Shown: positions 21,056 to 31,557 of the stretch, one piece after another | Layout of the letters: each line of letters starts with the position of its first letter | Position numbering within the stretch: position 1 is the first letter of the stretch | Source of the DNA: Agapanthus africanus | Lineage: Eukaryota; Streptophyta; Magnoliopsida; Asparagales; Amaryllidaceae | Length of the DNA stretch: 64,000 bases | Direction of reading: 5' to 3' | Assembly: GCA_030015575.1 (NCBI GenBank) | Contig: JASDDO010000024.1 | Span: forward strand, 41,564,114-41,628,113 | The notes under the pieces: generated by a model | What the model was told of the DNA's origin: nothing | The model's database searches: none | Seen by the model: only the letters and a program-made list of their open reading frames with translations | Position numbers and translations under genes: made by a program

Positions 21056-23095
21056 ATGGTCCAAGAAGGTATTGTACTTGGACATATAATTTCACGAAAA
21101 GGCATTGAGGTTGACAGAGCTAAAATAGATGTCATTCAAAACCTCCCTCGTCCCAACTGCGTCAAAGATATACGATCCTTCCTTGGCCATGCAGGATTTT
21201 ATACGAGATTTATTAAGGACTTTAGCAAAATTGCTAGACCCTTAACCTTTCTATTGGCCAAGGACACTACATTTCACTTCTATTCGGATTGCGAGGCTGC
21301 TTTTGAATCACTTAAAGGATCGCTCACTATAGCCCCCGTTCTATCATCTCCGGATTGGAACCACCCGTTCGAGCTTATGTGTGACGCATCAGATTTTGCT
21401 ATTGGTGCTGTCTTAGGACAACATATTGATAAGATGCCACATGTAATTTACTATGCAAGTAGAACCTTGAATGATGCACAAATAAATTACACAACTACCG
21501 AGAAAGAACTCTTGGCAGTTGTATTTGCATTAGAGAAATTCATGCCCTACTTGATTGGCTCGCCTATTGTGGTTTACACAGATCACTCCGCCCTACGACA
21601 TCTTTTATCGAAGAAGGATGCGAAGGCCAGGCTAATACGTTGGATCCTATTGTTACAAGAATTTGATCTTGTCATCCGAGACAAGAGTGGATGTGAAAAC
21701 GTTGTAGCCGACCATCTTTCACGCATCACTTCTTCACCAACTTTGACCGTGCTGATAAATGACTCATTTCTTGACGAACAGCTCTTGACTGTATCCTACG
21801 AACCTTGGTTCGTAGATATGGTGAACCATCTTGCAACGGAACTTATTCCTAGTGATTGGTCGAAACAAGACAAACTTCGATTTCTATCCCAAGTAAAATA
21901 TTTTTACTGGGATGAATCTTATCTATTCAAGTATTGTTCCGATCAAATCATTCGCAGGTGTGTCCCTAACGATGAATTCAAGAGCGTGTTATCATTTTGT
22001 CATGATCAGGCATGCGGCGGTCATTTTGGTCCTCGAAAAACGGCGGAAAAAGTTTTGCAATGTGGTTTTTATTGGCCAACATTATTTAAAGATGCATTTG
22101 AACATTGCAAAACTTGTCCGCGATGTCAGCATTTGGGTCGGATTTCACGAAGGAATGAGATGTCTCTCCAACCTATATTGGTTGTGGAAATATTCGATGT
22201 GTGGGGTATTGATTTTATGGGCCCTTTTTCCAACTCCTTTGGGAATCTATATATCTTGTTAGCGGTTGATTATATCTCGAAATGGGTGGAAGCTATACCG
22301 TGTCACACTAATGACAACAAAGTTGTCATTAAGTTCCTTAAAGAAAATATCTTTTCGCGATTCGGACACCCTCGCGCTATAATTAGCGACAACGGGACAC
22401 ATTTCTGCAATCGGTCTTTCGAGGCCTTGATACGAAAGTATTCAATCACTCACAAGCTTTCTACGCCCTATCATCCCCAAACAAGCAGGCAGGCTGAGAT
22501 CTCAAATAGGCAGATCAAACAGATATTGGAGAAGACGGTTTCGAAAAACCGTAAAAATTGGTCAACCAAATTGACGGATGCTCTTTGGGCATTCTGCACC
22601 GCTTATAAGACCGATCTTGGTATGTTTCCATACCGCCTTGTGTTTGGGAGAGCATGCCACCTCCCTGTCGAGATCGAACATAAAGCAATATGGGCTATTA
22701 AAGAGCTTAATTTTGATCTTGATCATGCAGGCAGCTATCGGAAGCTGCAATTGAATGAGCTAAGCGAACTCCGCGATGAAGCTTACGATAATGCGGTGAT
22801 AGTAAAGAACAGGACTAAAGTGTTCCACGATAAAAATATTTTTAGAAAAACCTTCACATCGGGGCAACAAGTCCTTCTTTACGATTCCCGCCTCCATCTT
22901 CATCCGGGTAAGCTTAAATCTCGTTGGAAAGGACCTTTTGTGGTGCGGTATGTACACCCGCACGAGGCAGTTGAAGTTGAAAACTTGAAAAACGGTTCAA
23001 TTTTTAAAGTAAATGGGCATAGATTAAAACCGTATTTTTCTGCTGACCCCGCGGAGGAGCTCCTGTTTTTACAGGAGTCGCTTTATCAAAACTAA
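21056..23095 (+). pseudogene. pol: RT thumb, RNase H and integrase of element 1
   Basis: 679 codons, same frame. RT connection: [16 protein letters not shown] and [21 protein letters not shown]. RNase [15 protein letters not shown], with [17 protein letters not shown] and [20 protein letters not shown]. Integrase zinc domain: H-x6-H then CKTCPRCQ at about 22000-22130. Catalytic core: [19 protein letters not shown] and [10 protein letters not shown] supply D, D and E. A C-terminal region with [17 protein letters not shown] and [10 protein letters not shown] follows. All key residues are present. The frame ends in TAA at 23093-23095. Confidence 0.92.
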
Positions 23096-24460
23096 ATTTC
23101 CTCCGCCTCACCTTCATGTTTTTGTAACATTTTCTCATTTTAAGAATGGAGGTGAGTGAAAATTGATTTAATTGAATATCTGTGCGTGCCAAAGAACAAG
23201 TTTGGGGGTAATTTTCATTTAACTATTATTTTACCCCTTATATCTCTCCCCTAGTATACAGGTCCTTGTTCTCAAAAGGCTACATCAGTGAGGACACTGC
23301 TGAAAACAAGTTTGGGGGGAGGTTTGTATTCACTGAATTATCTTTGACACTGGGCATTAAATTTTTTTTTATAATAAAAGAGTAGAGTGTGAAAAATTAC
23401 ATCCAAAAGATAGGAATAGTTTAAGAAAACCAAGAATATTAGAATTTTTCTTAAACGAACTAGTAATAAGTAGTTATGAGCTGTTGTCCGAAGGGTTAGT
23501 AAGATGAAGGAAGTCACTAATCTGAGGATAAAAATAAGTCTGAAAAAAAATTTCTATTCTGGAAGCCAAACATTTGAATATTGATACCCTACTATATGCA
23601 CTTACACATGTCTTGAAACTCGGGATAGTAGAGGATACCTTGAAATGCTTTTATCTAAAAGCCAAAATATGAAGGAAATAATAAATGAAGAAAAATATAA
23701 AAATGGTGAAAAGAAAAATGAACACTGGTTTTGTTATCGCCAAGGCAGTAATAAAAAAATATAGCGAGGGTGCTTCATCACCTAGTGCCCTAAGGCCAAC
23801 TGGTCTGGGAGTCACTGCTAAGCCTTAGGTGGTGCAAGATGAGGAAAATATTATCACTTAATCAGCAAGCACATGAGTAATCAGTCGGTTAGTACCTCAA
23901 GAAGTATTAACGTTCGTATGAAAATATGTGAGCAAATCTAAATATTCATCAAGTTAAAAAGTACTGAGGTAGATGGACAAGAGTATGATAGCTTGAATTG
24001 AATTCTCCGAGTGTAGGGATGTCCATTTCACACACGTAGGGGTATATGATCGATGTTTGGATGAAAGATAGGAATGAAGAATAAAGACGATGTTTTATTG
24101 AGGGATGATGTGATTTCTAACATTTTTTCATGACTATTAAGATAGGGCTCATGACAACTGAAAAGCTAGTATAGTTGGAAACTTTTATTTTCAAAGTCTT
24201 TCTTTTATGGTTCTTATCTTTATATGTAAATTTCATCATCTCTCTTTTATTATAGGATTTTGTGGGTGTAATCCGCTGAAAACTCTCAGGAGACAACACT
24301 CCTCCTACTAGGGACACCTAGAGGTTTAACGGTTTGTTGCACGTGCTCAGTGCAATCGTGTTTGCCTACGAAAGTGTGCTTAGTTTTCTCCTTTCTTTTT
24401 TCTCCTTCTCTTGAATAAACTAGTTTGCTCGGGACGATCAAAGATAAGTTTGGGGGTATT
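23096..24460 (+). other. Non-coding tail of element 1 with polypurine-like copies
   Basis: 1.37 kb between integrase and the 3' LTR has no long frame; an envelope-like ORF of some Athila elements is absent. CAAGTTTGGGGG occurs at 23207 and 23307, and AAGTTTGGGGG at 24446 next to the LTR. A CAGTG..CACTG inverted repeat lies at 23286-23299. Confidence 0.7.
24446..24460 (+). other. Polypurine tract of element 1
   Basis: AAGTTTGGGGGTATT is directly before the 3' LTR start TGTTCAG. It would prime plus-strand DNA synthesis. Confidence 0.8.
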
Positions 24461-25897
24461 TGTTCAGTTGATAAAACTGCACATTTGTTATTACATTTTT
24501 CCTACCATTTCCATATTAAAAAAGGTCTTTATTATAATATATCATACATATGAGGGTTTATGTGTAAAAATACTATTTTCCATGTGTTGATATATTATAA
24601 TTAGCATTTGATAGGAAAATGTATATAATATTATTGACCTAATCCTAGTAGAACTAAGTCTACTAAATAAGTTGTTGTGCAGAATTTTTCCAAGACTAAA
24701 ATCAAGGAAATCAAGTTGTTGAAGAAAACATGCATAATTAAGAAAGCAAAACTTGGAAACCAAGTTTGGCAGCAACTACGAGAAGATTTCCAAATTCTGA
24801 AGGTTCCAGAGATTCACACGTGTCATGATAAGAAATCCCACAAAAAGAAAATCAACGGATGAGATCTTCTGGCCGCGGATCCGCGGCCAGAGCCCCTTGA
24901 TGCCGCGGATCCGCCGCAGATCTGAGAGGTTGGAAGCTGAGATTTTTTGGGGTGAATCTTTACTGATTGCTTCCAAATTAGGAAGCTAAGTTTCTGGCTT
25001 TTGGAGTATAAATATGGACCGAGAGCCTCTTGGAAAAATCATCAAGTCGACGCGATCACGAAGTCCAAGACGGCTCACGCATCCAGACTGATCATCAATG
25101 GTTCATCTACCTCCCTGGAAGAGATCGAGAAGCAAACTAGTCTTTGTAATCATTTTCTAAGGAATCAAAGTGTAATGAATATTGTTGATTAATAAAGGTA
25201 GCTTTCTTTTTCTTATTCTATTTCTTCGTAGTTTAATTATGCAATTTCTCTCCATCTCTTTTTCTCCCAACATGCGCGAGTAATTCTCCGCTTGTTAGGG
25301 TTCGTAGGATTATGGTAGGCTAATGGATGATGAACATCTCTAAACTCTTTTAAGTCCTATAAAGTTTATGAACTTTATCAAAAGAATCATTAACATCCTA
25401 ATCGGGCGCGCTAACAATTCTTTGTTAGTCCCGACCGCGATTAGAGATTAGATTAATGATTGTTTTGGTAAATGCTAGATATGAACGGAGTTCCGTGTCG
25501 AGATAAGGGTTAAGAGTGGGATTCCTTTACCCCCCAGAAACCCTAATCTACACGCATCACCGTCGTTCTAGTTTTAAATCTATTAAAGGATAAAAAGGGT
25601 AACTTTTAATTAATCGTCCATAACTACTAAATCCTAACGAACCCTACAAGCCCCCTTATTATATTAACTACATCCTTAAATAATCTAGATCTATATATTT
25701 TGCATTCTTGCTTAACGTAGATCTAGAAACCTTTTCACAAAATTCTTTATTCCTCCTCTCTTTTTCAACACATCAAAAGTAAGAGTAAAAGGTTCCACGT
25801 TTCCCAGAGGACGACCCGTACTTACCTCGGTCTAGCTACACGCGACACCATTCTGATTACGGTTAATTACTACAAACACACTCTTTCGAACCAATCA
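24461..25897 (+). repeat. 3' LTR of Athila-type element 1
   Basis: 1437 bp, TGTT...AATCA, followed by ATGCT. Its last 129 bp are repeated twice more downstream in the 563-bp triplication. Confidence 0.9.
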
Positions 25898-26080
25898 ATG
25901 CTCCCATAGAAAGGAAGGAAGCCTTCCATTCTCAACGATTTGTTTGTGAAGAAAGGAAGGACCAGCGCTCCCTCAGCTTTATTTAGCCCACTGCTGTCAC
26001 GACCCATCCCTAAACACAGATGGTATTGTCCGCTCTGGCCGAAACCGCACAGTTTTGTCCCTTTGAATGAACCCGGGCTA

Positions 26081-26141
26081 CTTCCCAGTAGGCCACCCAT
26101 CCCAGAATTTCTCTGGCTCAAGCACGCTTAACTACGGAGTT
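26081..26141 (-). other. 5S rRNA-derived promoter segment, partial Cassandra LTR copy 1
   Basis: On the minus strand, the block from AACTCCGTAGTTAAGCG to ACTGGGAAG matches the internal A-box, IE and C-box region of plant 5S rRNA. Only the promoter part is present, so it is not a 5S gene. Confidence 0.8.
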
Positions 26142-26643
26142 TTTCAAACTCCGGAGTTCCAATTCATCCAAAAGGCGCCTCTGTGTTATAAGAGTGGTAT
26201 CATTCCATTTATAGTTTAGATCGTGCCCTCTTTCGGAATGGAATTCGATACTCCCCATTGTTCTGGTGGGTCCCCGTGTGCTTCCGTATTGGTTACATCC
26301 CCACCTCAATACCCGATAACATCTCACTTCTCACATCTAAAGTAAGAGTAAAAGGTTCCACGTTTCCCGGAGGACGACCCGTACTTACCTCGGTCTAGCT
26401 ACACGCGACACCGTTCTGATTGCGGTTAATTACTACAAACACACTCTTTCGAACCAATCAATGCTCCCATAGAAAGGAAGGAAGCCTTCCATTCTCAACG
26501 ATTTGTTTGTGAAGAAAGGAAGGACCAGCGCTCCCTCAGCTTTATTTAGCCCACTGCTGTCACGACCCATCCCTAAACACAGATGGTATTGTCCGCTCTG
26601 GCCGAAGCCGCACAGTTTTGTCCCTTTGAATGAACCCGGGCTA

Positions 26644-26704
26644 CTTCCCAGTAGGCCACCCATCCCAGAATTTCTCTGGCTCAAGCACGCTTAACTACGG
26701 AGTT
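26644..26704 (-). other. 5S rRNA-derived promoter segment, partial Cassandra LTR copy 2
   Basis: The same 5S-like block, 563 bp after the first, in the second triplication unit. Confidence 0.8.
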
Positions 26705-27207
26705 TTTCAAACTCCGGAGTTCCAATTCATCCAAAAGGCGCCTCTGTGTTATAAGAGTGGTATCATTCCATTTATAGTTTAGATCGTGCCCTCTTTCGGA
26801 ATGGAATTCGATACTCCCCATTGTTCTGGTGGGTCCCCGTGTGCTTCCGTATCGGTTACATCCCCACCTCAATACCCGATAACATCTCACTTCTCACATC
26901 TAAAGTAAGAGTAAAAGGTTCCACGTTTCCTAGAGGACGACCCGTACTTACCTCGGTCTAGCTACACGCGACACCGTTCTGATTGCGGTTAATTACTACA
27001 AACACACTCTTTCAAACCAATCAATGCTCCCATAGAAAGGAAGGAAGCCTTCCATTCTTAATGATTTGTTTGTGAAGAAAGGAAGGACCAGCGCTCCCTC
27101 AGCTTTATTTAGCCCACTGCTGTCATGACCCACCCCTAAACACAGATGGTATTGTCCGCTCTGGCCGAAGCCGCATGGTTTTGTCCCTTTGAATGAACCC
27201 GGGGCTA

Positions 27208-27268
27208 CTTCCCAGTAGGCCACCCATCCCAGAATTTCTCTGGCTCAAGCACGCTTAACTACGGAGTT
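27208..27268 (-). other. 5S-like promoter in Cassandra 3' LTR
   Basis: The A-box/IE/C-box block as in 5S rRNA, minus strand. Also part of the third triplication unit. Confidence 0.8.
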
Positions 27269-27504
27269 TTTCAAACTCCGGAGTTCTAATTCATCCAAAA
27301 GGCGCCTCTGTGTTATAAGAGTGGTATCATTCCATTTATAGTTTAGATCGTGCCCTCTTTCGGAATGGAATTCGATACTCCCCATTGTTCTGGTGGGTCC
27401 CCGTGTGCTTCCGTATCGGTTACATCCCCACCTCAATACCCGATAACATCTCACTTCTCACGGGGGAGGTGGTATTCAACCCCAACTCCACCTGGGGTAT
27501 TACA

Positions 27505-27517
27505 TTCCCCCCACTTA
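27505..27517 (-). other. Cassandra polypurine tract
   Basis: CTAAGTGGGGGGAA-type tract on the minus strand, adjacent to the 3' LTR start. Confidence 0.7.
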
Positions 27518-27562
27518 GAACAATGGTTCGTCCTCGAACCACAGACCTACTTTTGAGGGACC

Positions 27563-27575
27563 GGCTCTGATACCA
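27563..27575 (-). other. Cassandra primer binding site (tRNA-Met)
   Basis: TGGTATCAGAGCC on the minus strand is the initiator-tRNA-Met complement used by Cassandra and many TRIM and Ty1/copia elements. Confidence 0.85.
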
Positions 27576-27666
27576 TATTTGTCACGACCCACCCCCAAAC
27601 ACAGATGGTATTGTCCGCTCAGGCCGAAGCCGCACGGTTTTGTCCCTTTGAATGAACCCGGGGCTA

Positions 27667-27727
27667 CTTCCCAGTAGGTCACCCATCCCAGAATTTCTCT
27701 GGCTCAAGCACGTTTAACTACGGGGTT
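27667..27727 (-). other. 5S-like promoter in Cassandra 5' LTR
   Basis: Fourth copy of the 5S-derived block, in the LTR that would drive transcription. It differs from the others at a few sites (CGTTTAACTACGGGG on the plus strand). Confidence 0.8.
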
Positions 27728-27968
27728 TTTCAAACTCCGGAGTTCCAATTCATCCAAAAGGCGCTTCTGTGTTATAAGAGTGGTATTATTCCATTTATAG
27801 TTCAGATCGTGCCCTCTTTCGGAATGGAATTTGATACTCCCCATTGTTCTGGTGGGTCCCCGTGTGCTTCCGTATCGGTTACATCCCCATCTCGATACCC
27901 GATAACATCTCACTTCTCACGGGGTAGGTTGTATTCAACCCCAACTCCACCTGGGGTATTACAACTGC

Positions 27969-28194
27969 GCCCCAACGGAACCCAACAGTCGCCCATTTTC
28001 GCCTACAAAGTCGCTGACACGCGGCGATCATTGGGCCTTCTCTGGCGGAATCGAAACGACGCGACTCTGGCGCTTCGCCTCCCCGCACATTCAATGCGCA
28101 TGCTACGCGCACGTTCGCCGCGACCGTTCCTGTTCCCCATACCTACCACGGGATGGTCGGGCGAAACCTCATGAAGAATCGGCCAAGCATCTAC
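27969..28194 (-). promoter_or_regulatory. Region upstream of ORF B
   Basis: Before Cassandra inserted, this GC-rich segment was directly upstream of the CTAAATAAAG box and start of ORF B. It contains a CGCGTGTCAG block like those upstream of other antisense ORFs (CACGTGTCAAG near 47335). The small open frames here do not resemble proteins. Confidence 0.4.
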
Positions 28195-29598
28195 CAAGCT
28201 CGGCTATCCCTGGCCGGTAGCTTCCCTACACGCAACGCTGGGGATCAAAGCCCTCGCCAAGAGGCAACCGCGCAGCTTCACTGCCCGGCTATCCTTAGCA
28301 GGCCTCCTATGGCCCCTCCAACGCTAAGGATTAAAGTCCTCCTTAGAGGAAGCCGAGCGGCTTCCCTGCTCGGCTATCCCTGGCCGATAGCTTCCCTACT
28401 CGCAACGCCAGGGATCAAAGCCCTCGCCAAGAGGTAACCATGCAGCTTCACTGCCCGGTTATCCTTAGCAGACCTCCTACGGCCCCTCCAACGCTAAGAA
28501 TCAAAGTCCTCCTTAGAGGCAGCTCAGCAGCTATCCTGCTCGGCTATCCCTAGCCGGTAGCTTCCCTACTCGGAACACCAGGGATCAAAAAGTCCTCTCA
28601 GAGGCAGTCGAGCCTGACCCTCGCTCGACTATCCCGGGTTGGTAGCTTCCTACCACAACCGACAGGGATCAAAAGTCCTCCTAGAGGCAGTCGAGCCCGA
28701 CCCTCGCTCGACTATCCTTCAAGACAAAAACCCTCGCCAAGAGGCACCGGGCAGTAACCCTGCTCGGCCAAGGGTCCTTGGTAGGCTTCTTACAGCCCCT
28801 CCCGCGCTAAGGACCAAAGTCCTCCTTTGAGGCGGTCGAGCCTGACCCTTGCTCGGCTATCCCCGGCTGGTAGCTTCCTACCACAACCGACAGGGATCAA
28901 AGTCCTCGCTAAGAGGCACTGGGCAGTAACCCTGCTCGGTCATCGTCCTGAAGGATCAAAGCCCTCGCAAGAGGCAACCGGGTCCGACCCTTGCTCGGTC
29001 ATCTCCGGCTGGTAGCTCCCTACCCATGATGCCAGGGATCAAAGCCCTCGCAAGAGGCATTTGAGCGGCAACCCACTCGGTCATTCCAGGCTGATAGTTG
29101 CCTACCCACGACACCAGAGATCAAAGCCCTCGCCAAGAGGCAACCATGCAGCTTCACTGCCCGGTTATCCTTAATAGGCTTCTTACAGCCCCTCCCGCGC
29201 TAAGGATCGATGCCCTCCTCAGAGGCAGCCGAGCAGCTACCCTGCTCGGTCATCTTCGGCTGGTAGCTCCCTACCCATGACGCTAGGGATTAAAGCCCTC
29301 GCAAGAGGCATCTGAGCGGCTACCCCGCTCGGTCATCTCCGGTTGGTGGTTGCCTACCCACGACGCTAGAGATCAAAGCCTTCGCCAAGAAGCAACCGCG
29401 CAGCTTCACTGCCCGGTTATCCTTAGTAGTCTTCTTACAGCCCCTTCAATGCTAAGGATCAAAGTCCTCCAGAGGCAGCCGAGCGGCTTCCCTACTCGGC
29501 TATCCCTGGCCGGTAGCTTCCTTACTCACAACGCCAGGGATCAAGGCCCTCGCCAAGAGGCGGCCGCGCAGCCCGGTTATCCTTAGCAGGCCTCCTAC
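28195..29598 (-). repeat. 85-88-bp minisatellite, part 3
   Basis: The same family as 5211-9430 in the opposite orientation, with recurring GATCAAAGCCCTCGCCAAGAG and CTGCTCGGCTATCC. It divides ORF B from antisense ORF copy 2. Small frames with 'ALAKRH' or 'PRQEAT' are repeat artefacts. Confidence 0.85.
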
Positions 29599-29832
29599 GG
29601 CCCTGTTTCCCACAATCAGAGCAAAGCTCTGTTTGAATTTCAAAAAATTCAAAAAATTGAAGCAACGCTTCAAATTCCTTGCGCTGCGCGCAACGCGCCA
29701 CGTGTCAAAAGCTGATACGTCAGCGCAGCGCCCAAGGCAGCGCACCCAATCAGAGCAAGGCTCTATTTAAAATAAAATTAAAAGAAACAACGCTTCAGTT
29801 GTGCTGCGCTTTGCGCTGCGCGACACGTGGCG

Positions 29833-29874
29833 GCGCAGTTGCGCTAGCGCAGTTGCGCTAGCGCAGTTGCGCTG
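29833..29874 (+). repeat. Three tandem 14-bp GC palindromes
   Basis: GCGCAGTTGCGCTA is repeated at 29833, 29847 and 29861, within the U3 of the solo LTR. Confidence 0.85.
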
Positions 29875-30082
29875 CGTTCTACGCTAGCGTGACACGTGTC
29901 AAGCGCCGGTGCGTTTGCGCCAAACAGAATTAAAATTCCAGTAAGATCCTTCTGTTCTTGTTAAAACAAGAAGATTGTCTTCTGTAAAACAGAAGCCTTT
30001 GGATCAAAGATCCAACGGTGGGGAAAATTCCCCAAATCACTCAGAGAATGATCTCTTTAACAAATTTAACAAATTAATGGGC

Positions 30083-30094
30083 ACTATATAAAGG
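30083..30094 (+). promoter_or_regulatory. TATA box of 2.5-kb solo LTR
   Basis: ACTATATAAAGG. The matching LTR at 58744 has the same box. Confidence 0.65.
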
Positions 30095-30943
30095 CCCCTA
30101 GACCCCAACTCCAAAACACAAGACAGAGATAGAAAAACACAGAAACAAAGAGAGAACTCCTCTAAAGAACTCTGAGAAGAACTCGAAAAGAGAGAAAGGT
30201 AAAACCTTTGAATAAAAAAGAAGAATTTCTTCTGAAAAGATCATTGATCTAAAAAAAAGATCAATGATCTTCAATATAAAAATATAATAATAACAAAGGC
30301 ATTGCCTTTTTTATGAACCATTGGTTCTGGAATCTTAAAGATTCTTTTCTTGAATCCAAAATTGGATCAAGATATTAAAACAGTGCCTTGCATTGCAAAT
30401 CTGCACTGTTGCGCTCCTGGGTTGGCGCAAGCCACCAGAGAGCGCCACGTGTCAGCACCAGAATAACTTGCGCTATGCGCTTTTAAGATAGAGCATTGCT
30501 CTCTGAAATTGGCGCAACTCATCAAAGCGCGCCACGTGTCGGCAGCGCAACAGCACAGCACACTGGCGCAGCGAACTGCGCTTGCGCTCACCAGAGCGTG
30601 ACACGTGTCACCTCCACATGTGCTTGCGCTCAATAATTGGCGCAAAGCGCCTGACAGACCACATGGCCACTGCCAGTTTGATTAATGCACTGCATGCTGT
30701 GCATCATTTAAAAGGGACAGAGCCCAAATAAAAAAAAAACTTAGCGGGCCAAAAGAAAATGCAGTGCATTATTAAGCAGGAGCAAAGCCCTAGCACAGGC
30801 CTAATAGGCCAAAGATAAAAACGTTGAATATTCTCAACTGGACTTAGCCCAATCATGGCCGTAAGTCCTCAAATTAAATTGACCGAGCAAGACCGCTCTC
30901 TTAAATAAATTTACATCCGGTTCAAGGGTACATCTCCGAACTC

Positions 30944-30983
30944 CTCTGACACCTATCGTTGTAATCTTTCAACGACGTCAGAG
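30944..30983 (+). other. Conserved hairpin in large LTR, copy 1
   Basis: CTCTGAC and TCGTTG pair with CAACGA and GTCAGAG. It is repeated at 31518-31557 and in the related LTRs at 59739 and 61459. Confidence 0.65.
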
Positions 30984-31004
30984 AGGTGACGGGTCCCGAC
31001 AACC

Positions 31005-31350
31005 ACACACCCATACGGACTGTGAGGTCCGTAAACCCATGGACTTATGCGTCCTTAAACTAATGGACTAATGCGTCCTTAAACACACCCATACGGACCG
31101 TGGGGTCCTTAAACCCATGGACTTATGCGTCCTTAAACTAATGGACTAATGCGTCCTTAAACACATCTATATGGACTGTGGGGCCCTTAAACCCATGGAC
31201 TAATGCATCCTTAAACTAATATCCGCCCCCAAAACAGGAACGATGGACCCCTATGTCCCTAAACTGGAAATGGACCGCAATGTCCTTAAACTATCAATGG
31301 ACCGCAATGTCCTTAAACTACCTATGGACCACTATGTCCCTAAACTGGAA
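31005..31350 (+). repeat. Array of GGAC-N6-GTCC mini-hairpins
   Basis: About ten modules of the type ATGGAC(N6)GTCCTTAAACT follow one another at 20-45 bp spacing, downstream of the hairpin. Confidence 0.7.
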
Positions 31351-31517
31351 CAATAGATCCCTCAAATGCTCTTTTGTCGGATCTAAACGATCATGTTTAA
31401 GTTGATCTTAGCCTCAAATATGGCTAACGTATCCTTAACATTCAAACAGACTTTAGTCCCAAATTGGACTATAAGACCCCCAATCAACTTTGTGTCCAAG
31501 GGTATATCTCTGAACTC

Positions 31518-31557
31518 CTCTGACATCTATCGTTGTAATCCTTCAACGACGTCAGAG
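31518..31557 (+). other. Conserved hairpin in large LTR, copy 2
   Basis: Same stem as 30944-30983, with loop changes. The duplication also includes the following GGTGACGGGTCCC block. Confidence 0.65.

Larger units (their letters stand above)
15078..25897 (+). mobile_element. Athila-type Ty3/gypsy retrotransposon 1, full length
   Basis: This 10,820-bp element has two 1437-bp LTRs and the target duplication ATGCT (15073-15077, 25898-25902). The primer site is complementary to tRNA-Asp. The order is gag, protease, RT, RNase H, integrase in one frame, followed by a 1.37-kb non-coding tail and a polypurine tract. FMDDFS in RT and the tRNA-Asp primer point to the Athila lineage. No envelope-like ORF is visible. 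Three in-frame stops make it defective. The LTRs differ at roughly 2-3% of sites by eye, so insertion was fairly recent. Confidence 0.9.
14673..25929 (-). pseudogene. ORF B: small antisense ORF split by Athila-type insertion
   Basis: The coding parts are 25929-25898 (start, 10 codons) and 15077-14673. The 5-bp target duplication ATGCT flanks the insertion, and the reading frame is continuous when element and one duplicate are ignored. The product is about 140 residues, rich in Leu and Arg, with blocks GRLLSQRSPLLQRL, IWRASPG and DEAVGKLRSLRCFGLI. I do not recognise a named family. The core aligns without gaps to ORF A (56686-57192, minus). It lies antisense after gag of the right Tat-like element, as aORFs do. 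A TATA-like CTAAATAAAG lies about 60 bp before the ATG. The 3' end matches the 3' end of the other antisense ORFs. Confidence 0.5.
25769..27460 (+). repeat. 563-bp tandem triplication joining Athila LTR end and Cassandra LTR
   Basis: Units start at 25769, 26332 and 26895 (563, 563 and 564-566 bp). Each holds the last 129 bp of the Athila LTR, about 98 bp of ORF B start and leader, and about 338 bp of a Cassandra LTR. The joins have the shared bases CACATC, so the event used microhomology. The third unit runs on into the complete Cassandra element. The copies are nearly identical. Confidence 0.88.
27121..27963 (-). mobile_element. Cassandra TRIM retrotransposon
   Basis: An 843-bp element with two 384-bp LTRs (27121-27504 and 27580-27963). 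On the minus strand they start TGTAATACCCC and end with GTGACA or ATGACA. The target duplication ACTGC is at 27116-27120 and 27964-27968. A methionine-type primer site and a G-rich polypurine tract bound a 75-bp interior with no coding capacity. The 5S-like promoter in both LTRs is diagnostic of Cassandra. It sits between ORF B and its upstream region. Confidence 0.92.

Noticed and set aside
23096-24460. Envelope-like ORF of Athila
   Set aside because: Looked for between integrase and the 3' LTR of both elements; no frame of adequate length is present.
25870-27913. Repeated 60-83-codon frames and possible 5S rRNA genes
   Set aside because: The frames read Cassandra LTR sequence. The 5S match covers only the internal promoter, so these are not rRNA genes.
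28153-29586. Series of 60-94-codon frames with similar peptides
   Set aside because: They are readings of the 85-88-bp minisatellite.
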